Position numbers and translations under genes: made by a program
Notes under the pieces: generated by a model
The model's input: only the letters and a program-made list of their open reading frames with translations
Databases searched by the model: none
What the model was told of the DNA's origin: nothing
Assembly: GCA_905235685.1 (NCBI GenBank)
Contig: CAJOMO010000003.1
Coordinates: forward strand, 1-64,000
Source: an uncultured Selenomonadaceae bacterium
GTDB lineage: Bacteria > Bacillota > Negativicutes > Selenomonadales > Selenomonadaceae
Length of the DNA: 64,000 bases
Direction of reading: 5' to 3'
Part shown: positions 57,875 to 64,000 of the stretch, in pieces
Layout of the letters: every line of letters starts with the position of its first letter
How positions within the stretch are numbered: the first letter of the stretch is position 1

Positions 57875-58066
57875 AAAGAAGGAACGGTCTGGAATGCGCG
57901 AGGACTTTGGTAATGTCTAACCTACATTAATTTTAGGGAATCTGATTTTGTGTCGGCGGATGTAGAGTCGTATTTTCTCAGCGAATAACAGAACCCGAGC
58001 TTAGGATACCCACCTGCTCTGCGCAGGTTTAGGCATTTGGGGAATACGGCATTTTGGACTCCTTTT
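57875..58066 (+). ncRNA. ssrS: Probable 6S RNA
   Basis: No open frame fits here. GGTCTGGAATGC (57886-57897) pairs with GCATTTTGGACT (58049-58060), twelve pairs with wobbles, closing a ~175-base structure. Inside it are GCGAGGAC, a TAATGTCTAACCTACATTA hairpin-like stretch, an asymmetric central region, and ACCTGCTCTGCGCAGGT as an inner stem. TACGGCAT next to the 3' closing strand resembles GCGGCAT in E. coli 6S. Size, closing stem and central bubble fit 6S RNA, which binds and inhibits housekeeping RNA polymerase. It has its own promoter and terminator. SRP RNA and tmRNA are less fitting: no tag frame or CCA end is seen. Confidence 0.7.
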
Positions 58067-58069
58067 TTG

Positions 58070-58106
58070 AAAAGGAATTGCTGGCGTTTGTCGGCAGTTC
58101 CTTTTT
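58070..58106 (+). terminator. Terminator of the 6S-like RNA
   Basis: AAAAGGAATTGCTG pairs over 14 positions with CGGCAGTTCCTTTT, followed by T. Confidence 0.9.
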
Positions 58107-58114
58107 GCGTTGCG

Positions 58115-58220
58115 ATCAACTTTCTTTTGGCGCAAAAGAAAGTTGCAAAGAAAACAGCCGCTCAGATAGTCGACTTCCGGTCGACTAATTCGCGGCGGGG
58201 TTCGGGCGCGCGTCCTCTTA
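58115..58220 (+). repeat. Tri-hairpin intergenic element, copy 7 (C hairpin truncated)
   Basis: Hairpins A (58117-58145) and B (58167-58187 core) are identical in sequence to copy 1. The C hairpin keeps only its first arm GGGCGCGCGTCC and goes straight to TCTTA, lacking the GTGCGCGCC arm of copy 2. Confidence 0.8.
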
Positions 58221-58225
58221 TTTCG

Positions 58226-60394
58226 TTAATTTGTTATCAGCGGGTCAAAATCTATTTGGACGTCGGGCGATTTGTGCAAACCATAGAAACGTAAAAATCC
58301 CCGCACAATTTCCAAATCCAAAGTTTTTATCAACACCGCAAACCTAAATTCGCCGCGCAATTTCCCAACCGCCGCAGGTATCGGTCCAAAAATTTCTGCG
58401 CGAATGTCTTTAACTTCCTGCGCAAATGTGGCGACAATTCGCTCGGCAAAATCTTGAACTTTAGCCGCATTTTTACCGGTGAAAATTAATTTGACAAGGC
58501 GGCTGTACGGCGGGAAAAATCCAAATTCGCGCTTGAAAAGTTCGGTTTCCGCAAAAGTTTTGTAATCCTGCTCGCACGCCAATTTGATAATTTCGGCGTC
58601 GGCGTTGTAAGCCTGCACGATAACTTTACCAGGAAAATCAGCGCGTCCTGCACGACCGGCGGCTTGAACAATCAAATCAAAGCATTGCTCCGCCGAGCGA
58701 AAATCCGGAAAAAACAAAATCGAATCCGCATTCAAAATCCCAACCGCTGTCACGGTTTGCACATCGTGACCTTTCGCCACCATTTGAGTACCAAATAAAA
58801 TATCAAAATTGCCTCGCTTAAACGCCGCTAAAATTTTTTCGTGCGCAAATTTTTTAGCCGTGGTATCCCTGTCCATTCGCAAAATTCGCGCCGCCGGTAA
58901 TTCTTCGCGCAGAGCCTGTTCAAGTTTTTCAGTGCCCGCACCCAAATATTTAATTTTGTCGCTGCCGCATTTCGGACAAATTTTCGGCGGCTCAATCTCA
59001 ATTTCGCAAGTGTGGCATTTCAAAGTTCCGTCGGCGTGATACGTCATAGTTTTGCCGCACTCCGGGCATTGAATCACCGCGCCGCATTTCCGGCAAAGTA
59101 CAAAAGTTGAATAGCCGCGCCTGTTCAAAAGTATAATCGCCTGCTGATGATTCGTCAAAGTTTCAGTCAGCAGATTTTTCAACGCGCCGCTCAAAACGCT
59201 TTTATTGCCGGAAGTCAATTCAGCGCGCATATCGACAATTTCAATTTCGGGCAAAGGCTGATTTGAAATTCGGTGCGGCATTTCCATATATTTCAATTCG
59301 CCGATTTTCGCGCGATAATAATTTTCAAGGCTGGGCGTGGCGCTGCCAAAAACAATCGCGGCGTTGTGAAATTTGGCAAACTCTTCAGCCACAATCCGCG
59401 CGTGATAATGCGGCGGGCTGTCCTGCTTGTAAGAATTATCCTGCTCTTCGTCAACGACAATCAGCCCGACATTTTCAATCGGCGTGAAAAGTGCGGAGCG
59501 CGCGCCAATGACGATACCGGCGTCGCCATTTCGGATTTTGTAAAAAATATCGCTGCGTTCGGCAATACTGAGCTTGCTGTGAAGGACAAGCACGTCCGAA
59601 AAATGCGCCTTGAAATTTTGAACAATCTGCCCCGTCAGCGCAATTTCCGGAACTAAAATAACCGCACGCCGCCCGATTTGTCGAACAAATTTTGTCAGCT
59701 CGATATAAACTTGAGTTTTGCCGGAATCGGTAACGCCGTGCAATAAAAATCCTTGAAAAGTTTTCAGCGTCAAGGCAAACTTCACGGTTTCCACGGCTAA
59801 ATTTTGTTCGGGCGTCAAGGTAATTTCCTTCGCGGCGGCTTTGACATTTGCGTAGCTGTCGCGCAGGATTCGGCGATTTTCCACAGCGATTAAATTTTTT
59901 TCAGCCAAAGTTTTTACCGCGGCTGAATTTTTTATTTTTGAAGCAGAAATTTCGCCACTTTCGCGCAGGATTTTTAAAATTTGTAATTGCGCCGGTGAAC
60001 GTTTAAAATCTTTTTCGTCGAAGTTGCCGATTAATTTTACGACGCGCTCGAATTTCGGCTGAATTTTTTTACTGCGCGAGCCGGGCATAAAAAGCGCCAT
60101 CGATTGGGACAGCGGACACAAATAAAAATCGGAAAGCCACTGCGCCAGCAAAATCATTTCGGGAGTAAACCACGGCTCGGCGTCGACAACATCAGCAATT
60201 TCTTTCAAAGTAAAATCAAAAATTTCTTCGGTGTCGCGCACGCTCATAACGAAGCCGTCAATTTTCTGCCGCCCGAACGGCACAATGACGCGCCAGCCCA
60301 TTTGCAAAAAATTAAATTTCTCCGGCACGGCGTAAGTGTACGTTTCGTTGATATTTTTCGCCGCGATATTCGCGCAGATTTCCGCAACCAACAT
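58226..60394 (-). CDS. priA: Primosomal replication restart helicase PriA
   Basis: 722 residues. N-terminal 3'-DNA-binding domain (VPEKFNFLQMGWRVIVPFGRQK), helicase motif I GVTDSGKTQVY, motif II VVDEEQ (most PriA have DEEH), zinc-binding insert with CRKCG, CPECG, CHTC, CPKCG (eight Cys), and late motifs TQMVAKGHD and VQAAGRAGRAD. It reloads the replisome at stalled forks. ATG 60394 with GAGGTG; the GTG in that site is not the start. Confidence 0.95.
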   Translation of the reverse strand: MLVAEICANIAAKNINETYTYAVPEKFNFLQMGWRVIVPFGRQKIDGFVMSVRDTEEIFDFTLKEIADVVDAEPWFTPEMILLAQWLSDFYLCPLSQSMALFMPGSRSKKIQPKFERVVKLIGNFDEKDFKRSPAQLQILKILRESGEISASKIKNSAAVKTLAEKNLIAVENRRILRDSYANVKAAAKEITLTPEQNLAVETVKFALTLKTFQGFLLHGVTDSGKTQVYIELTKFVRQIGRRAVILVPEIALTGQIVQNFKAHFSDVLVLHSKLSIAERSDIFYKIRNGDAGIVIGARSALFTPIENVGLIVVDEEQDNSYKQDSPPHYHARIVAEEFAKFHNAAIVFGSATPSLENYYRAKIGELKYMEMPHRISNQPLPEIEIVDMRAELTSGNKSVLSGALKNLLTETLTNHQQAIILLNRRGYSTFVLCRKCGAVIQCPECGKTMTYHADGTLKCHTCEIEIEPPKICPKCGSDKIKYLGAGTEKLEQALREELPAARILRMDRDTTAKKFAHEKILAAFKRGNFDILFGTQMVAKGHDVQTVTAVGILNADSILFFPDFRSAEQCFDLIVQAAGRAGRADFPGKVIVQAYNADAEIIKLACEQDYKTFAETELFKREFGFFPPYSRLVKLIFTGKNAAKVQDFAERIVATFAQEVKDIRAEIFGPIPAAVGKLRGEFRFAVLIKTLDLEIVRGFLRFYGLHKSPDVQIDFDPLITN

Positions 60395-60415
60395 TTGATT
60401 CACCTCGAGCGCTGA

Positions 60416-60444
60416 ATTTTAACATTTGCCGCCGATTGTAGCAA
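60416..60444 (-). promoter_or_regulatory. Promoter of priA
   Basis: TTGCTA and TAAAAT, 17 bp apart on the minus strand. It overlaps the divergent promoter at 60436-60464. Confidence 0.65.
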
Positions 60445-60464
60445 CGGTTTTTTTGTTGTATAAT
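60436..60464 (+). promoter_or_regulatory. Promoter of the glycosyltransferase gene
   Basis: TTGTAG and a perfect TATAAT with 17 bp spacing, 19 bases before the TTG start. Confidence 0.7.
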
Positions 60465-60482
60465 GACGCGGGGGTGAGGATT

Positions 60483-61796
60483 TTGGCAGAAAAAATCGTA
60501 CCGGATGTAGAATTTTTCGCGCAGGAAATTTTATCGGAATCGCAGCTGGATTTGCCGACGCAACGCTTGAAATTGGTTGAGCGGCTGATGAATTTTCCGG
60601 TCGACAAAATATCCGAAGTGCCGTTCGAGGAGTGGTACAGAAACTATTGGAAATTCGTAAGTTTCGCGCCGCACATAGTTGATTCGCCGGAAAAAGTTGA
60701 AAGCGTTTGCCAACAAATTTTAAATTTCACCAAACGCATAAATAATCCGCTGAAAGATCAATTCGCCGCATTGGCGCTGCTTTTATTTGGGAAAATTCCG
60801 GAGGCGCAGGCGCTTATCAAACCGGCGCTATTGTCAAATAAATTACGCGAAGATTTATCGACATTTTTAAATTTTCACCGATTAATGAACGTGAGCAACG
60901 ATTTAAACCACCGCGCCGGAATTGCCCGAAACCAATTCATTAAGCGATTTTTGGAAAATAAATACACGCGCCTCATAAAAAAATATCAGCAGTTCGAGGT
61001 AAACGATAAAACTTGCCCGCCCGTCGCGCAGGAAGATTATAAAATTTATTATTGTTGGTTACAGGGCGAGGAAAATTTAATTCCGCTCGCGCGCTGTTGC
61101 TACGACAGTTTGAAAATGAATTGCGGCGGGTACAAAATTTGTTTTATCGACGAAAATAATTATTCTGATTATGTTGATATTCCTGAACATATAATTAAAA
61201 AATTCCTAGGGGGGGGTATAAGTCGAACTCACTTTTCAGATATTTTACGTGTGAATCTTTTGGAGCGGTACGGCGGGCTGTGGATTGACGCAACTGTTCT
61301 TGTGACGGATTCGCTGGATAATCATAAAAATTTTTGGCAGATGCCATATTTCACGCAGAAACATTTTGCCGAACGGAGTAATGAGGATTTTTGGAGCATA
61401 AACATTTCTCACGGAATTTGGTCTGATTTTTTGCAAGGAACGGCGATTTTGCACAATCCGCTTTTTGCTTTTATCAAAGATTTATTTTTTGAGTATCTAT
61501 TGGAATATGACGAATTTCTTGACTATTTTCTGATGGATTTTGCTATGAACCTTGCCTATGATAATATTCCGTTCGTCCGGCAGGAAATTGACGCCGTGCC
61601 GCTGAACAATCCAAATATTATTGCTTTGCTTTACAAATTAAATGAGCCATACGCGCAGTTTCCGTACGATAAAATTTTGGCTGATACATTTTTTTACAAA
61701 TTAGTTTATAAATTACCGCTGGATTTGCAGAAGCCGGATACAGTTTTCCGCGAAATTCAGCGGCGGTATTCGCCCGAAACGATTGGGCAATTTTAG
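60483..61796 (+). CDS. Capsular-polysaccharide-type glycosyltransferase with 8-G tract
   Basis: 437 residues. The C-terminal ~260 match the Caps_synth/DXD sugar-transferase type: [66 protein letters not shown] and [16 protein letters not shown]. The N-terminal ~190 residues are helical and unassigned. Eight G at 61209-61216 (codons 243-245, KKFLGGGIS) lie just before the catalytic block and keep the frame here. Any non-triplet change would remove it. TTG 60483 after GTGAGGA; upstream frames precede the promoter. Confidence 0.85.
   Translation: MAEKIVPDVEFFAQEILSESQLDLPTQRLKLVERLMNFPVDKISEVPFEEWYRNYWKFVSFAPHIVDSPEKVESVCQQILNFTKRINNPLKDQFAALALLLFGKIPEAQALIKPALLSNKLREDLSTFLNFHRLMNVSNDLNHRAGIARNQFIKRFLENKYTRLIKKYQQFEVNDKTCPPVAQEDYKIYYCWLQGEENLIPLARCCYDSLKMNCGGYKICFIDENNYSDYVDIPEHIIKKFLGGGISRTHFSDILRVNLLERYGGLWIDATVLVTDSLDNHKNFWQMPYFTQKHFAERSNEDFWSINISHGIWSDFLQGTAILHNPLFAFIKDLFFEYLLEYDEFLDYFLMDFAMNLAYDNIPFVRQEIDAVPLNNPNIIALLYKLNEPYAQFPYDKILADTFFYKLVYKLPLDLQKPDTVFREIQRRYSPETIGQF
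61209..61216 (+). repeat. Poly-G tract (8 G)
   Basis: Eight G inside the glycosyltransferase, upstream of its catalytic motif. The gene is in frame at this length. Confidence 0.95.
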
Positions 61797-61809
61797 GGGA
61801 GTGATAACT

Positions 61810-63069
61810 TTGGGCATGACTATGAGCGAAAAAATCCTCGCGCGTCACGCGGGCTTAGAATCGGTTGAAGCGGGGCAGCTGGTGATTTGCAATTTGGATT
61901 TGGTTATGGCAAATGACGTAACCGGTCCGCCGTCAATCAAGGAATTTGAGAAAATCGGCAAACCGGTTTTTGACGCGAATAAAATTGCGCTGATACCGGA
62001 TCATTTTCAACCGGCGAAGGACATTAAGAGCGCGGATTTGGCGAAAACTATGCGCGAATTTGCGAAGAAAAATAAAATCAAGCATTATTACGAGGCGGGG
62101 CGCGTTGGAATTGAACACGTGATTTTGCCGGAATTTGGAATTGTCGCGCCAGGCATGCTGATAATCGGCGCGGATTCTCATACTTGCACGTACGGCGCAG
62201 TCAACGCTTTTTCAACGGGCGTCGGCACAACTGATTTAGCTGTCGGATTGGCGACGGGGCAGGCTTGGTTCAAAGTTCCCGAATCTATCAACGTTAAACT
62301 TACCGGCAAAAAACCGAAAAATATTGGCGGCAAAGACGTTATCTTGACGCTGATTGGGAAAATTGGCGTGGACGGCGCGCTTTATAAGTCGTTGGAATTT
62401 AGCGGCGACGGTGTCCGTGAGCTTTCAATGACGGACAGGCTGACTATTTCGAATATGGCGATAGAGGCGGGCGGCAAAGCCGGAATTTTCCCGTTCGACG
62501 AAATTACCAAATTTTACGTGGGCTGCCGCGTTGATTATGAATATTTCCCAGTGGTGGCGGACGAAGATGCTAAGTACTGCGCGACGATTGAAATTAATTT
62601 GAGCGAATTGAAACCGGTGGTAGCGTTGCCGCATTTGCCGGAAAATGTTAAGCCGGTTGACGAACTCGGCGAAATTAAAATTAATCAAGTGGTTATCGGC
62701 TCGTGTACAAATGGGCGGCTTGAAGATTTGAATATAGCGGCAGGAATTTTGAAAGGGCGCAAAGTTCACCCCGACGTTCGCTGTATAATTATTCCTGGCA
62801 GTCAAGAAATTTACAAAGAGGCGATTCGTTGCAAATGGATTGACATTTTTATTGACGCGGGCTGTGTGGTGAGCTGTCCGACTTGTGGACCGTGCCTTGG
62901 CGGCTATATGGGGATTTTGAGCGCGGGCGAGCGTTGCGTGTCGACGACGAATAGAAATTTCCGCGGGCGAATGGGGCACGTTGACAGCGAAGTTTATTTA
63001 GCAGGTCCGCACGTGGCGGCGGCTTCAGCGATTTTGGGCAAAATTGCGACTCCTGACGAGGTGATTTAA
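61810..63069 (+). CDS. leuC: 3-isopropylmalate dehydratase large subunit
   Basis: 419 residues, aconitase-family enzyme of leucine synthesis with a 4Fe-4S cluster. [30 protein letters not shown] and [11 protein letters not shown] carry the three cluster Cys. The length marks the short (LeuC2/HacA-like) group, so homoaconitase-type activity is an alternative. TTG 61810 after GGGGAG. leuD follows immediately. Confidence 0.94.
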   Translation: MGMTMSEKILARHAGLESVEAGQLVICNLDLVMANDVTGPPSIKEFEKIGKPVFDANKIALIPDHFQPAKDIKSADLAKTMREFAKKNKIKHYYEAGRVGIEHVILPEFGIVAPGMLIIGADSHTCTYGAVNAFSTGVGTTDLAVGLATGQAWFKVPESINVKLTGKKPKNIGGKDVILTLIGKIGVDGALYKSLEFSGDGVRELSMTDRLTISNMAIEAGGKAGIFPFDEITKFYVGCRVDYEYFPVVADEDAKYCATIEINLSELKPVVALPHLPENVKPVDELGEIKINQVVIGSCTNGRLEDLNIAAGILKGRKVHPDVRCIIIPGSQEIYKEAIRCKWIDIFIDAGCVVSCPTCGPCLGGYMGILSAGERCVSTTNRNFRGRMGHVDSEVYLAGPHVAAASAILGKIATPDEVI

Positions 63070-63570
63070 ATGAAGATTGAGGGCAAAGTTTGGCGTTACG
63101 GCGACAATATCGATACCGACGTGATAATACCGGCGCGCTATTTGAATACGTTTGACCCCGCGGAATTGGCTAAGCATTGTATGGTTGATATTGATGAAAC
63201 TTTCGCGCAGAATGTGAAGGCGGGCGATATAATTGTTGGCGGCAAAAATTTTGGCTGCGGTTCGAGCCGTGAACATGCGCCGGTGGCGATTAAGGCTTCG
63301 GGCGTTCCTGTGGTAATTGCGGCGAGTTTTGCGCGGATTTTTTATCGCAACGGAATTAATATTGGGCTGCCGCTGTTGGAAATTGGCGATGAAGTTGAAA
63401 AAATTTCTGCCGATGACATTTTGAAAATTGACACCGACACCGGCACTATAGAAAATTTAACAACGGGCGATATTTTTTACGCGCACCCGTTGCCGCCATT
63501 TGTACAGGGTATCGCGCAGGCGGGTGGCTTGATAAACTATATCAAAGAACATGGAACTTTAAGTGCATAA
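63070..63570 (+). CDS. leuD: 3-isopropylmalate dehydratase small subunit
   Basis: 166 residues, swivel domain partner of Leu[33 protein letters not shown] (substrate loop) and [19 protein letters not shown] are canonical. Its ATG directly abuts the leuC stop. leuA and leuB are not in the window. Confidence 0.96.
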   Translation: MKIEGKVWRYGDNIDTDVIIPARYLNTFDPAELAKHCMVDIDETFAQNVKAGDIIVGGKNFGCGSSREHAPVAIKASGVPVVIAASFARIFYRNGINIGLPLLEIGDEVEKISADDILKIDTDTGTIENLTTGDIFYAHPLPPFVQGIAQAGGLINYIKEHGTLSA

Positions 63571-63589
63571 ACAATAAAACCGAAACTAC

Positions 63590-63761
63590 GGGCGCGCACG
63601 GACGCGCGCCAACCCCGCGCCTAGTCACGTGATGTGACTAATGCGCGGCTTGTTATCGGTTGCTTAAGCGTTTGCGGAGGAGCTTACACGATCAGTTTTC
63701 CACTGTTTTTCTTTCTTTGCAAGGCGTTTCTTGCTTTTTACAAAAAGAAAGAAATGCCGAT
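63590..63761 (-). repeat. Tri-hairpin intergenic element, copy 8 (interrupted)
   Basis: Minus orientation after leuD. C is the GGCGCGCG type (63591-63610), B has the TAGTCACATCACGTGACTA core, and A is a longer CATTTCTTTCTTTTTG/CAAGAAACGCC-like stem at 63719-63759. About 50 bases not found in other copies separate A from B. Confidence 0.75.
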
Positions 63762-63800
63762 AAAAACCATAAATTTTCTTAAAGGAGCGGATTATTTACT

Positions 63801-64000
63801 ATGGAGATGAACTTTGACCTTCAGCGATTTGATGTCAGTTGGAAAGGCGCAACCGAAATTACGAGCGGCACAAGCCAATCTGAACAAACTTACACTTCGA
63901 CGAGCGCGGACGAAAATGCTTTGCTGATTAATACCGGTGACGGCGTTTACATTCAAAACGCTACTGTTGAAAAGTCCGGCGATTCGGACGGCGGCGATAA
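63801..64000 (+). CDS. Surface protein N-terminus, Cthe_2159-like (partial)
   Basis: First 66 residues only; the gene leaves the window. It starts MEMNFDLQRFDVSWKG, a short N-terminal signature without a classic signal peptide. It continues with DENALLINTGDGVYIQNATV and EKSGDSDGGD, which match the carbohydrate-binding beta-helix (Cthe_2159-type) family. AAAGGAG lies upstream of the ATG. Probably a secreted or cell-bound adhesin. The NFDLQRFD export role is unknown. Confidence 0.75.
   Translation, partial: MEMNFDLQRFDVSWKGATEITSGTSQSEQTYTSTSADENALLINTGDGVYIQNATVEKSGDSDGGD

Noticed and set aside
57875-58106. tmRNA or SRP RNA in the gap before priA
   Set aside because: No tag reading frame or tRNA-like CCA end for tmRNA, and no recognisable SRP helix 8 motif; 6S fits better.
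1-64000. tRNA or rRNA genes
   Set aside because: Both strands were read for cloverleaf-type sequences and rRNA segments; none was recognised by eye, though a tRNAscan run would be decisive.

Overview
The window looks like chromosome from a strictly anaerobic, Gram-negative-type Firmicute of the class Negativicutes, probably a Selenomonadales member such as rumen or gut Selenomonas/Quinella relatives. The evidence is indirect. Low-GC Firmicute gene order (ftsB/divIC, S1 protein, tilS, hpt, ftsH) sits beside genes of the succinate-to-propionate route (methylmalonyl-CoA decarboxylase and epimerase, a propionyl/succinate CoA-transferase family enzyme) and diderm-type proteins (AsmA/TamB-like protein, HlyD adaptor with ABC exporter). 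The last gene begins with the NFDLQRFD signature that I associate with selenomonad surface proteins. No rRNA, tRNA or CRISPR array was seen.

Layout. 1-1.4 kb: right end of an IS200/IS605-type (TnpB) element, then pfkA on the minus strand. 1.4-6.9 kb: a plus-strand run of glycan-type genes, a Sir2 deacylase, a tandem-duplicated chimeric ORF, a methyltransferase-like gene and a minimal SUF-like pair (smsC-smsB). 7-9.1 kb: a flagellin carrying a large beta-solenoid insert between Thr-rich linkers and a 12-G tract that currently breaks the frame. 9.1-13.2 kb: ribD, small genes, birA, asparaginase. 13.2-17.9 kb: a minus-strand nucleotide-sugar operon headed by glucose-1-phosphate cytidylyltransferase. 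17.9-24 kb: ftsH-hpt-tilS-S1-ftsB, a frameshifted FkbM-type methyltransferase and a zinc-ribbon protein. 24.3-29.3 kb: propionate pathway genes. 29.4-33.7 kb: DMT transporter, ftsZ, tcdA, gpsA, carD. 33.7-40.2 kb: CydC-like ABC protein and a four-gene HlyD/ABC-2 drug-type exporter. 40.4-48.9 kb: holA, alr, SMR transporter, alkD, HU, dxr, engB and siroheme decarboxylase. 49-57.8 kb: MFS transporter, orphan response regulator, thrS, maf, AsmA-like, rlmH, htrA, rplS, queE. 57.8-64 kb: a probable 6S RNA, priA, a poly-G-containing glycosyltransferase, leuCD and the start of a surface protein.

Four signals run across the window and are not explained by the genes. (1) G-homopolymers of 7-12 bases occur in flagellin, an FkbM methyltransferase, a capsule-type glycosyltransferase and the end of a sugar decarboxylase. 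This is the pattern of phase-variable surface contingency loci. (2) A dispersed ~110-bp intergenic element made of three consecutive hairpins occurs eight times, with stems that change sequence but keep pairing. (3) A telomere-like family of short TAGGG/CTAGTCC inverted repeats sits at gene ends and supplies stop codons or terminal codons. (4) The octamer CTGCGCGA (reverse TCGCGCAG) occurs about 80 times by my hand count, where chance would give one or two. In addition, the 3' ends of three unrelated genes (a glycosyltransferase, ftsH, the CydC-like gene) are tandemly duplicated immediately downstream at different stages of decay.
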